The translations under genes were made by a program, and so were the position numbers. The notes beneath the pieces were generated by a model. That model was not told where the DNA came from. It saw only the letters and a program-made list of their open reading frames with translations, and searched no databases. Below, piece after piece: positions 1 to 5,627 of a stretch of DNA of 6,237 nt; the stretch's first letter is position 1, and each line of letters opens with the position of its first letter. Source of the stretch: CAYNDB01 sp964395915 (GTDB lineage Bacteria; Nitrospinota_A; UBA7883; JAJRTC01). The stretch lies in NCBI GenBank assembly GCA_964395915.1, contig CAYNDB010000127.1, positions 1 to 6,237 of the forward strand. The letters are read 5' to 3'.

Positions 1-72
1 GGGATGAGAGGATTTGAACCTCCGACCCCTCGCTCCCGAAGCGAGTACTCTACCAAACTGAGCCACATCCCG
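1..72 (-). tRNA. tRNA-Pro(CGG), 3' end cut by the window edge
   Basis: Read on the minus strand, the sequence folds as a full cloverleaf. The acceptor strand is CGGGATG pairing with CATCCC. The D arm is GCTC/GAGT. The anticodon stem CTCGC/GCGAG encloses the 7-nt loop TTCGGGA, giving anticodon CGG (proline, codon CCG). The T arm is GGAGG-TTCAAAT-CCTCT. A C at position 1 of the tRNA is typical of bacterial tRNA-Pro. The last paired base, the discriminator base and any encoded CCA lie beyond window position 1, so the gene is complete except for its 3' tip. It is transcribed away from the cytochrome-porin gene at 204. Confidence 0.95.
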
Positions 73-93
73 ACTTTATCCGTCAGACCGACT

Positions 94-122
94 AACTTAA
101 CACGAGAGTTATTCTTTCACAA
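94..122 (-). promoter_or_regulatory. candidate sigma70 promoter for tRNA-Pro
   Basis: On the minus strand, TTGTGA (-35, plus positions 117-122) is followed after 17 nt by TAAGTT (-10, plus positions 94-99). This lies about 21 nt upstream of the tRNA 5' end at 72. Spacing is ideal and the -35 is close to consensus, but the -10 is weak (3 of 6). Assigned by eye. Confidence 0.35.
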
Positions 123-135
123 CGCCAAAGAGGGG

Positions 136-173
136 CAAACAGCTTGACTCCCAGCTTTGTGACGTGCTACCTT
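136..173 (+). promoter_or_regulatory. candidate promoter with overlapping imperfect palindrome, upstream of the cytochrome-porin gene
   Basis: TTGACT (144-149) is a near-consensus -35. It is followed after 18 nt by an extended -10-like TGCTACCTT (166-173 region; hexamer TACCTT at 168-173). CAAACAGCT (136-144) and AGCTTTGTG (153-161) form an imperfect inverted repeat (7 of 9 positions complementary) around the -35, a position suited to a repressor or activator. The leader would then be about 25 nt to the ATG at 204. The -10 match is only partial, so this is tentative. Confidence 0.35.
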
Positions 174-203
174 CGCGGTTAAAATTTACATGGAATATCG
201 TCA

Positions 204-1547
204 ATGCGTATAAGAATATTTTTTGTCACAGCCATACTTCTTTTTCTTCTGTTTCCACAAAGCGCCATGGCTATTCCGGCTTTTTCTAAAAAATATGAAG
301 CTCCGTGCATTTTGTGCCATACCTCATGGCCAAGGTTAAATAGTGTTGGCGATCAATTCAAAATTAACGGTTATCAAATGCCGAAAAGTGAGGATGGCGG
401 AACAATCGATAAACTTTCGCCGGCGAGCAACCTGTTCCTGGATTACGGCTTGGCCAACCCTCCCGTATCGGTAAGGCTTGAAGGCGGCGCGACTGTAACA
501 CAGCCTTCTGATGGGCCGGAGAACAAACAGTCCGACAAGTATTTATGCTGTATAGATGGCGCATCGGTCTCTGCGCAGATAGGCGGGTCGATTGGGAAAA
601 ATGTTGGGTACTGGGTTTCCCTGCCTTTTGGTAAAGATAACGTAGAGCAGGCGTATATGAGGTTTGTCAGCTTTATGGGCCCGGGAACGCTTAACGTCGA
701 TTTTGGCGCGATGAGGGTTATCGATTACGACGCTGTCAGCATAGGTCGGGAATGGTTCACGTCGCCGCTGGTCGCTTTCTATGGCAACCCATATGTAAGC
801 AATGCCCGTAATATAGGTATGGGCGCCGCTCATAATGATACTGGTTTGCGTTTTTACGGCAGACCAGACTTCGGTGACTTTTCTTATGAAGTGGGAATTT
901 ATACCGGTTCTCAAATTATCGGAGACGCGGAGGATGACAGCAAATTCGCATACACACTCATGGGACGCGCTGATTTTAACAAGCTGGCTGTTTCTTTTCG
1001 ATATTGGAAAAATGAAACAGGAGCCCTCGACCAGACCGCGGTAAACGCTTCCGGCGAGACGCTAAAGTTCCTGGCTGATATCAACAAAACAGACGAAAAG
1101 ACAGAGGAGTTTATCATCTCCGCGCTATACCGCCATCCCCGGTTTGAAGTGGATTTCACTCTGGATATGACCGCCCTTCAAATAGGCGACAGGGCGGCTA
1201 CAGGCTCTGACGGAGTGGAGCATACTTTTTCGCAGGCGGATATGAAAAGGACGGGAGTTGCGCTTACCGCTATATGGAATGTAAACTCATGGTTCGAAAC
1301 CGGTATAGGATATGGCTTTTCTTTAATAGATTCTTTCGAAAGAACGGTTGACGGTGTTACGACCAGCATAGACAGCATGAACTCCGGTATGGTTCAGTGG
1401 AGATTGGGTATTATGCCTGTAATGAACATGAAGGTTGGGATGGAGATTCAGGTTGACATGTCGGACACCGCCGCAAGAACGAAAGCGGGGGGTGAAACAT
1501 ATCCTCCCCAGAACAAGGTTCTGTTACATTGGGACATGTCGATATAA
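204..1547 (+). CDS. exported monohaem porin-like outer-membrane protein
   Basis: A 447-aa envelope protein. Residues 1-23 form a Sec signal peptide (basic MRIR, hydrophobic core, likely cleavage after AMA23). Just after it, a single c-type haem site C35-I-L-C38-H39 sits in a P-F-x-K-K-Y ... CH ... P-x-L-N-x-x-G-x-x-F-K-x-N-G-Y context. I recognise this from families in which a short monohaem N-terminus precedes a beta-barrel. The remaining ~380 residues are rich in alternating aromatic/Gly strands (for example GYWVSLPFG and FEVDFTLDM) and end in the strand-like KVLLHWDMSI, consistent with an outer-membrane barrel. A role in electron transfer or substrate passage at the outer membrane is inference. 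A second cysteine pair (LCCI, near residue 115) is not a haem motif. The first ATG is preferred because the signal peptide begins there; the ribosome binding site is weak (TGGAA about 10 nt upstream). It lies 36 nt before the Gph-like gene. Confidence 0.75.
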   Translation: MRIRIFFVTAILLFLLFPQSAMAIPAFSKKYEAPCILCHTSWPRLNSVGDQFKINGYQMPKSEDGGTIDKLSPASNLFLDYGLANPPVSVRLEGGATVTQPSDGPENKQSDKYLCCIDGASVSAQIGGSIGKNVGYWVSLPFGKDNVEQAYMRFVSFMGPGTLNVDFGAMRVIDYDAVSIGREWFTSPLVAFYGNPYVSNARNIGMGAAHNDTGLRFYGRPDFGDFSYEVGIYTGSQIIGDAEDDSKFAYTLMGRADFNKLAVSFRYWKNETGALDQTAVNASGETLKFLADINKTDEKTEEFIISALYRHPRFEVDFTLDMTALQIGDRAATGSDGVEHTFSQADMKRTGVALTAIWNVNSWFETGIGYGFSLIDSFERTVDGVTTSIDSMNSGMVQWRLGIMPVMNMKVGMEIQVDMSDTAARTKAGGETYPPQNKVLLHWDMSI

Positions 1548-1583
1548 AATTATCCGAAATGTTTCCGGCTGTTAGTTTTTAAT

Positions 1584-2243
1584 ATGGCTCTTTTCGATGT
1601 TGATACAATCGTATTCGATCTGGACGGAACGCTTATCGATTCGCGTCTGGATATCGCAAACTCTCTAAACCAAACCTTTAAGGATGTGGGGTATGACCCG
1701 CTTCCATTAAGCGTGATAGAGAAATTTGTGGGCAACGGCATCGTCCCTCTTGTACGTAATGCCGTGGAGGAGGCGGGTCACCCGGAAAAAGAAGGAACGG
1801 TGTTGGAAATTTTCAGGGAACATTACTGGAATCACCTTCTTGATGAAACGAAAATGTTTACCGGTGTGATGGAGACATTGGAGCTTTTGAACGGGCGCTA
1901 TGGAATGGGACTTGTGTCAAACAAGCCGGAGCGTTTTACAAAAAAAATAATTGAGGACCTTGGGCTTATTCCCATGTTTGGCGATGATGTGTATGGTGGC
2001 GATACGTTGCCGGTGAAAAAGCCGGACCCAGCCGCATTGCTTGAGATCGCAAAGTCGCAAAACACCTCCGCATCCCGTTTGCTAATGGTGGGAGACGGCG
2101 CTGTTGACGTTTTGGCGGGAAAAAACGCAGGAGCGTATACCGTGGGGGTAACTTACGGTTTTCGGGATGTCGAGGAGATCAGGGAAGCTAAGGTGGACAA
2201 GATTATCGACAGGTTCGATGAGCTTTTAGGACTTCTTGCCTGA
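1584..2243 (+). CDS. gph: phosphoglycolate phosphatase-like HAD hydrolase (Gph type)
   Basis: A 219-aa cytosolic HAD-superfamily phosphatase with all four motifs. Motif I is D12-L-D14-G-T-L-I-D-S, where D12 is the nucleophile. Motif II is S112-N-K-P. Motif III is the lysine of K145-K-P-D-P. Motif IV is G170-D-G-A-V-D175, which binds Mg2+. A helical cap domain lies between motifs I and II (about residues 22-90), with the VGNG signature typical of Gph/PGP relatives. Length is normal for the family. The expected reaction is hydrolysis of 2-phosphoglycolate to glycolate, but this subgroup includes enzymes of other specificity (pyrophosphatase, sugar-phosphate phosphatases), so the substrate is not proven. 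No convincing Shine-Dalgarno precedes the ATG. Translation may depend on the gene 36 nt upstream, or on an A/T-rich leader. The YkgJ-type gene follows after 8 nt, suggesting one transcript. Confidence 0.85.
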   Translation: MALFDVDTIVFDLDGTLIDSRLDIANSLNQTFKDVGYDPLPLSVIEKFVGNGIVPLVRNAVEEAGHPEKEGTVLEIFREHYWNHLLDETKMFTGVMETLELLNGRYGMGLVSNKPERFTKKIIEDLGLIPMFGDDVYGGDTLPVKKPDPAALLEIAKSQNTSASRLLMVGDGAVDVLAGKNAGAYTVGVTYGFRDVEEIREAKVDKIIDRFDELLGLLA

Positions 2244-2251
2244 AAAGTAAC

Positions 2252-2569
2252 ATGAAAAAATATGGCGAATGTGTCCAATGTGGCGAATGTTGCAAAACGC
2301 TCCGGATCACAGGTATATACAGCAATCTGATAGAGCAACATGGCTCATTGGACGAAGCGCGCGCATATTATTCATTCAGAGGTATTTCGATCACCGAAAC
2401 AGATAGAAGGGGAGACAGAGTTCTGTTCGAGATTTCCATTCCATGCGACAAGCTTGGGGCGGACGGTCGCTGCTCCCTCCACGATACACCCGAGAAAAAG
2501 CCTGTTATCTGCCATCGCTACCCCTGGTATCCGGACGACATAGAAAGTTGTGGTTTTACCTGGAAATAG
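2252..2569 (+). CDS. YkgJ-type CxxCxxCC putative zinc/iron-chelating protein
   Basis: A 105-aa cytosolic protein of the YkgJ/UPF0153 family (PF03692 type). The N-terminal cluster is C7-V-Q-C10-G-E-C13-C14. It is followed by C65, the strongly family-like D71-G-R-C74-S-L-H-D, then C87-H-R-Y-P-W-Y and a final C100-G-F-T-W. These eight cysteines plus H77/H88 are the expected metal ligands. The family is annotated as Zn- or Fe-cluster-binding, but its biochemical role is mostly unknown, so no specific function is claimed. It starts only 8 nt after the Gph-like gene stop, so it is probably cotranscribed. The stop is followed by about 146 nt without a gene, where a new promoter lies. Confidence 0.85.
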   Translation: MKKYGECVQCGECCKTLRITGIYSNLIEQHGSLDEARAYYSFRGISITETDRRGDRVLFEISIPCDKLGADGRCSLHDTPEKKPVICHRYPWYPDDIESCGFTWK

Positions 2570-2630
2570 GCCCCATGGCACATATGTTTAACTGCAACCT
2601 TTTGTAATATAGTCTGCTAGGGCGCAACGG

Positions 2631-2659
2631 TTGACCCGTATCGTGACAAAGTGTAGGAT
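2631..2659 (+). promoter_or_regulatory. candidate sigma70 promoter of the Met/Cys-rich envelope cluster
   Basis: TTGACC (2631-2636; 5 of 6 consensus), a 17-nt spacer, and TAGGAT (2654-2659; 4 of 6), preceded by G-T-G. This is the best promoter match in the window. It lies in the 146-nt gap between the YkgJ-type gene and the secreted protein at 2716, predicting a start near 2666 and a leader of about 50 nt. No terminator for the upstream genes is evident in this gap, so read-through is possible. Confidence 0.55.
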
Positions 2660-2715
2660 TGAAAATAGGGTAGCGGGAGTCTTGCGAATCTTTCATAAAG
2701 GATTTATGGTCAACA

Positions 2716-3240
2716 ATGCGGCTAAGAATTTTCTTTCCGGTTTTAACTTTGTCGATTGTGGCTATAGCTTTGTTTACAACAGCGCGACCTTCACTGGCGT
2801 CGCCAGTGATGACCATGGAAGCTATGGAAATGAGTCCGAAGACGCATCAATCCCATGTAAGCAATGAAACCGAAGCAAACGAAATTTTTCAGAATATCGA
2901 TGATTTGCTGAACGGGGTCAAAGTGTTTGAATATAAGAATTCGACACTTGTATATAAATTACATTCGAAGCATCCTGTCCATGGAAAATCTGATTTTTGC
3001 CCTATCAATGGCGGCGGGGAAGATTGCAATTGCGGAGTGGAAAGTTGCAGCATGCAAAGGTGTCCACCCAAAACGCCTCGTCATATCATTTCTTTCAACA
3101 GTTCGGATCCGCCATTGATGACCACGGTGATGAAGCCTGGTATTGATTTTAATCTTATGTTTATACCGGAATATATTATGTTTCCCTTAAACCGGGCGCT
3201 CTCTCCAGACCCTCGACCTCCTTCCAGAACTCAGGTTTAG
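2716..3240 (+). CDS. secreted Met/His/Cys-rich protein, putative metal-binding
   Basis: A 174-aa exported protein of no family I can name. A signal peptide spans residues 1-28 (MRLR, hydrophobic stretch, cleavage near SLA28). The mature N-terminus carries a Met cluster (M32, M34, M37, M39) followed by H44 and H47. A His cluster (H83, H86, H89) leads into a cysteine cluster C95-x8-C104-x-C106-x4-C111-x4-C116. The C-terminus is Pro/Arg-rich (DPRPPSRTQV), a kind of ending seen in small periplasmic proteins of copper-resistance loci. These ligands suit Cu(I) or another soft metal; this is inference from composition. CNCG is not a haem site and there is no CxxCH. The start is set by the signal peptide. 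The nearest Shine-Dalgarno-like run, AAAGGA (2697-2702), is 13 nt away, so initiation may be modest. It is the first gene after the candidate promoter and lies 168 nt before the Met-rich outer-membrane gene. Confidence 0.7.
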   Translation: MRLRIFFPVLTLSIVAIALFTTARPSLASPVMTMEAMEMSPKTHQSHVSNETEANEIFQNIDDLLNGVKVFEYKNSTLVYKLHSKHPVHGKSDFCPINGGGEDCNCGVESCSMQRCPPKTPRHIISFNSSDPPLMTTVMKPGIDFNLMFIPEYIMFPLNRALSPDPRPPSRTQV

Positions 3241-3408
3241 TAAAACCCCCAATCAAAGGTTTTGTTCCGCGCTCCAATGCGCCCAAGACGCCGCAGATGC
3301 GTCCATATGGCCATACGTTAGGGCGCAAACAAAAAATATTTTGCTGGCGGGATGAGGTATTGCGGACAAAATCCGCCCCATTTCGCTTCTGAACAGGAGG
3401 AGATACCA
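3241..3408 (+). promoter_or_regulatory. structured leader region before the Met-rich outer-membrane protein
   Basis: 168 nt without a supportable gene but with several nested inverted repeats. TGCGCCC (3278-3284) pairs with GGGCGCA (3321-3327). Inside it lie a hairpin GACGC/GCGTC (3287-3291/3299-3303) and the perfect palindrome TATGGCCATA (3306-3315). GCGC (3269-3272) can instead pair with 3279-3282, competing with the outer stem. GCGGA/TCCGC (3362-3366/3372-3376) forms a further hairpin about 20 nt before the Shine-Dalgarno, and GGCGG (3346-3350) could capture CCGCC (3373-3377). The arrangement could be a cis-regulatory RNA or a partial terminator/attenuator. No U-tract terminator or known riboswitch core was recognised. 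Confidence 0.3.
3395..3400 (+). promoter_or_regulatory. strong ribosome binding site deciding the start at 3409
   Basis: A perfect AGGAGG lies 8 nt before the ATG at 3409. An in-frame ATG at 3352 would add 19 residues containing hydrophilic and Cys codons ahead of the signal peptide and has no comparable site, so 3409 is chosen. Confidence 0.85.
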
Positions 3409-4650
3409 ATGAAAAAAGGATGGCCACTACTTGTGGTTTTATATATTTCGTTTTATGCGTTTCCTGCGGACGCGTTCATCGGGCTTTGCTGTGGCAAATG
3501 CGGTGGAAACATGCCCATGAACATTCTCGGCGCAGGTGTGCCGGAGACAAATGAGTTTCGTTTCAAGATAAGCCCCATGATTATGCGTATGGGAGGGCTG
3601 CGTGACGGAACCAGTTCCGTGAACTCCGACAGCCTGCTAGGCTCCAGCGGAACGAGCATGGAGACGAATTCGAGTAATGGTGGCATGGACATGCCTATGA
3701 ACATGGCGACAGGAATGAATATGAACACGTCCAGTGACGCAAAATTCATGGCTGTTCCAGAGAGTATGGATATGAGAATGTTGAATTTCGCCACCGGATA
3801 CAGCTTTACTGATGATTTTTTTGCCGGCCTGATGTTCATGTGGAAAGAAAATATGATGAACATGAAGTTCAACTCCATGATGAAATCCATGACCGGAAAG
3901 GACGGCTTTACCATGGAGTCATCCGGCATGGCTGATACCATGCTGATGTCCAAATACCGTCTTTATACTGACGACCCGTTGATTCCGACGAAGCAGGTTT
4001 CTCTCTTCATGGGGCTGAACCTTCCCACAGGCTCAATCAACGAGAAGAACAGGAACCACCCTGTGGACGCCAGAAAATCGGAATTGTTACCATATTCCAT
4101 GCAACTTGGCTCCGGAACGTTCGACCCGATGCTTGGGGTTGTGTATCAGGCCTCGGCCTCCCCTTGGTGGTGGGGCGCAAATTTGATATACACCGGCAGG
4201 TGGTATAAGAACGCCCATGACTATAGTCTTGGCGATGAGTTCAAGCTCGATTTTTATGCGATGTACCAGTTGCGCTATGATCTCGTTGCCCAGATTCAGC
4301 TTAACGGAAGAAGCTGGGGCAAAATCAAAGGCGAAATGGATGAGGCGGTAAGCGGAGAATCCGGCAGAGCGACAAAAGACGCCCCAGGCTCCGCCTACAT
4401 GACCCCGATTTGGAATCCTGACAATTACGGTGGACAAAGCGTCTTTGCGACCGCTGGACTACAATGGCAACCGATTCCTTTACACATTTTGGACATGACT
4501 GTAGGTAAACCTGTGTATCAGGATCTTAACGGTCCCCAGATGGAGGAAGATTATCGGGTGATGGTCACGTGGTACATAGAGGCCCCGACCTCATCCAGCG
4601 TGCGTTACACCGGCGAGAAAAAACATGGTAAAAGCCGTCTTGGATTTTAA
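3409..4650 (+). CDS. methionine-rich outer-membrane beta-barrel protein, putative copper-linked transporter
   Basis: 413 aa from the ATG at 3409. The signal peptide is residues 1-22 (cleavage after ADA22). The mature end opens with G25-L-C27-C28-G-K-C31-G-G-N-M-P-M, a compact Cys/Met ligand patch. Residues 35-186 hold about 28 methionines in ~152 positions (near 18%), many as MxM or MxxM: M93-D-M-P-M-N-M99, M103-N-M105, M123 region MDMRM, M149/M150/M152, M157/M158/M161. Such motifs typify periplasmic Cu(I)/Ag(I)-handling proteins. The C-terminal ~220 residues lack this bias and look like a barrel of the phenol-degradation MetA/'transporter' superfamily (PF13557 type; the GLNLPTGS segment is characteristic), ending in a Phe. 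Extracytoplasmic location is well supported; copper as substrate is inferred. The cytochrome lipoprotein follows after 19 nt, so the two are very likely cotranscribed. Confidence 0.75.
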   Translation: MKKGWPLLVVLYISFYAFPADAFIGLCCGKCGGNMPMNILGAGVPETNEFRFKISPMIMRMGGLRDGTSSVNSDSLLGSSGTSMETNSSNGGMDMPMNMATGMNMNTSSDAKFMAVPESMDMRMLNFATGYSFTDDFFAGLMFMWKENMMNMKFNSMMKSMTGKDGFTMESSGMADTMLMSKYRLYTDDPLIPTKQVSLFMGLNLPTGSINEKNRNHPVDARKSELLPYSMQLGSGTFDPMLGVVYQASASPWWWGANLIYTGRWYKNAHDYSLGDEFKLDFYAMYQLRYDLVAQIQLNGRSWGKIKGEMDEAVSGESGRATKDAPGSAYMTPIWNPDNYGGQSVFATAGLQWQPIPLHILDMTVGKPVYQDLNGPQMEEDYRVMVTWYIEAPTSSSVRYTGEKKHGKSRLGF

Positions 4651-4654
4651 TCTG

Positions 4655-4660
4655 AAGGAG
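4655..4660 (+). promoter_or_regulatory. ribosome binding site deciding the start at 4670
   Basis: AAGGAG sits 9 nt before the ATG at 4670. An in-frame upstream ATG at 4625 overlaps the preceding gene and would put 15 hydrophilic residues before the lipoprotein signal, so it is rejected. Confidence 0.8.
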
Positions 4661-4669
4661 ATCAAGAAA

Positions 4670-4945
4670 ATGAAAAAGGCTACAATCCTTTTGCTGTTGA
4701 TATTTTTTGCGGCTTGCGCCGCGCGTCAGACACCGCTACCGGAACCTCAATCAAGTGGCGCCCGGCTTTTCGCGGATAAATGCGGGGTCTGTCATTCAAT
4801 TCCACATCCGAAACGTCATACGATTACCCAGTGGGAACGTATGATTGATGTGATGGATAAGGAAATGAGGCATAGGGGCATGGCTTCCCTGGCTAAAGAT
4901 GAGAAGTCCGCTATATTGGGATACCTTAAGAGGAATTCAAGGTAG
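4670..4945 (+). CDS. small monohaem cytochrome c lipoprotein
   Basis: 91 aa from the ATG at 4670. A lipoprotein signal peptide (MKK, then a Leu/Ile/Phe core) ends at the lipobox F13-A-A-C16. Residue +2 is Ala rather than Asp, so outer-membrane sorting is expected. After a short Pro-rich linker comes the c-type haem site C38-G-V-C41-H42, with H42 the proximal ligand. The distal ligand is probably one of M58, M62, M66 or M71. The pattern CxxCHxxPxPxxHTxxQWxxM ... ILGYLK is that of a compact class-I-like monohaem domain. A role as a lipid-anchored periplasmic electron carrier follows from the family; the partner is unknown. It sits 19 nt after the Met-rich barrel gene and 38 nt before the TlpA-type gene, which may help keep apocytochrome thiols reduced. 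Confidence 0.85.
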   Translation: MKKATILLLLIFFAACAARQTPLPEPQSSGARLFADKCGVCHSIPHPKRHTITQWERMIDVMDKEMRHRGMASLAKDEKSAILGYLKRNSR

Positions 4946-4983
4946 CGTGAAGACGCCTGGGTTTATGGAAAGGTTTGTTTGAA

Positions 4984-5535
4984 ATGCGTTTGATTATAAA
5001 GGTAATGACGATAGCGTTTTTCGCATGGTTTTTCTGTCTTGCCCCTGAGGCAAGCGCTGACCCGTTCCATGAACTTTCGGTGATAAGACCTAAAGTCAGG
5101 GTGGAGGCTCCCGCTTTCACCCTGACAAATATTAATGGAGCCACTTTCGATAGCAAAAATGAGTTCAAAGGAAAAGTCACTTTTCTCAACTTTTGGGCGA
5201 CGTGGTGCGCCCCATGCCGTGAAGAGATGCCGGCTTTTACAAAATTGTGGAAGAAATTCCGGAATCGGGGTTTTACGATAGTGTCGGTTTCTGCGGATAG
5301 AGGCGATAGCGATTTGGTCCGCGAATTTAGCGATCGGTTCAATATCGGCTTTCCTGTTTTGCTGGATCCAGAGGGTGAAGTCAGGAATGAGTATGAAGTG
5401 ACAGCCTTGCCTACCACTTACATTATTGGTAAAGATGGCCGGATAACCGGTAAAATTATCGGTTCGGCGCCTTGGGATAGCCCGGCGGCCGTGAAGCTGA
5501 TTGAAAACTTGCTAAACAGTAATTATGAAAAATGA
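4984..5535 (+). CDS. TlpA/ResA-type periplasmic thiol-disulfide oxidoreductase
   Basis: 183 aa from the ATG at 4984. The signal peptide is residues 1-25 (cleavage after ASA25), so the protein is soluble in the periplasm or held by an uncleaved N-terminus. The thioredoxin-fold AhpC/TSA-TlpA domain spans about residues 38-180. It has the APAFTLTN entry strand, the active site W74-C75-A-P-C78 in the NFWATWC context, and the cis-proline loop A141-L-P143-T-T. The WCAPC motif is typical of TlpA/ResA/CcmG proteins, which reduce disulfides in apocytochrome c or in Cu-centre assembly proteins. The cytochrome lipoprotein gene 38 nt upstream fits such a role. The start was chosen because GGAAAGG (4967-4973) is about 10 nt upstream; an in-frame TTG at 4975 would overlap that site. 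It is the last gene of the block. Confidence 0.88.
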   Translation: MRLIIKVMTIAFFAWFFCLAPEASADPFHELSVIRPKVRVEAPAFTLTNINGATFDSKNEFKGKVTFLNFWATWCAPCREEMPAFTKLWKKFRNRGFTIVSVSADRGDSDLVREFSDRFNIGFPVLLDPEGEVRNEYEVTALPTTYIIGKDGRITGKIIGSAPWDSPAAVKLIENLLNSNYEK

Positions 5536-5540
5536 TATAT

Positions 5541-5570
5541 TGCCAAAACAACATACGTTTTGATTTGGCA
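5541..5570. repeat. inverted repeat TGCCAAA-N16-TTTGGCA
   Basis: Perfect 7-bp arms (5541-5547 and 5564-5570) start 6 nt after the TlpA-type stop. An alternative inner pairing CAAAAC/GTTTTG (5544-5549/5557-5562) also exists. It may be a weak end-of-operon hairpin, although no U-tract follows on the plus strand. It may instead be an operator, since its right arm overlaps the candidate -35 of the next gene. Confidence 0.4.
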
Positions 5571-5587
5571 TGATAAACATATACAAT
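5560..5587 (+). promoter_or_regulatory. candidate sigma70 promoter for the cytidylate-kinase-like gene
   Basis: TTGATT (5560-5565), a 16-nt spacer and TACAAT (5582-5587; 5 of 6). This predicts a start near 5594 and a leader of about 65 nt before the ATG at 5659. The right arm of the inverted repeat overlaps the -35 region. Confidence 0.4.
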
Positions 5588-5627
5588 ACGTCTGACCAAA
5601 CTAAAGCCCAAGGGCGTACATTAAGAG

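Noticed and set aside
1..72. tRNA-Pro 3' end as an integration (att) site for a mobile element
   Set aside because: No integrase, no direct repeat of the tRNA 3' end and no accessory-type genes are seen in the window.
543..914. A 123-codon minus-strand frame inside the cytochrome-porin gene
   Set aside because: It lies wholly inside a better supported gene with a signal peptide and haem motif, and its own product shows no domain.
3016..3066. CNCG...CSMQRC in the secreted protein as a haem-binding or iron-sulfur motif
   Set aside because: There is no CxxCH and the spacing matches no standard ferredoxin pattern; only a generic metal-ligand cluster is supported.
3241..3263. AAAACC...GGTTTT inverted repeat after the 174-aa protein as a rho-independent terminator
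   Set aside because: The stem is short and A/T-rich with a long loop and no U-tract behind it. It is too weak to call.
3352..3408. Upstream in-frame ATG for the Met-rich protein
   Set aside because: It would bury the signal peptide behind 19 extra residues, and the perfect AGGAGG is placed for the ATG at 3409.
3453..3953. A 166-codon open frame on the minus strand inside the Met-rich barrel gene
   Set aside because: It is the antisense shadow of the Met-rich tract; repeated ATG on the plus strand gives CAT on the other and few stops. The plus-strand gene has a signal peptide and a perfect Shine-Dalgarno; this frame has neither.
3650..3960. Possible DNA tandem repeat array in the Met-rich coding region
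   Set aside because: The repeated ATG-rich words reflect Met-x-Met codons; unit length and sequence vary, so this is protein composition and not a DNA satellite or CRISPR-like array.
4087..4437. A 116-codon minus-strand frame in the barrel part of the Met-rich protein
   Set aside because: It is an antisense shadow with no initiation signal or recognisable domain.
4926..5417. A 163-codon open frame on the minus strand opposite the TlpA-type gene
   Set aside because: The plus strand encodes an unmistakable thioredoxin-fold protein with WCAPC and cis-Pro. The minus frame has no recognisable motif or ribosome binding site.
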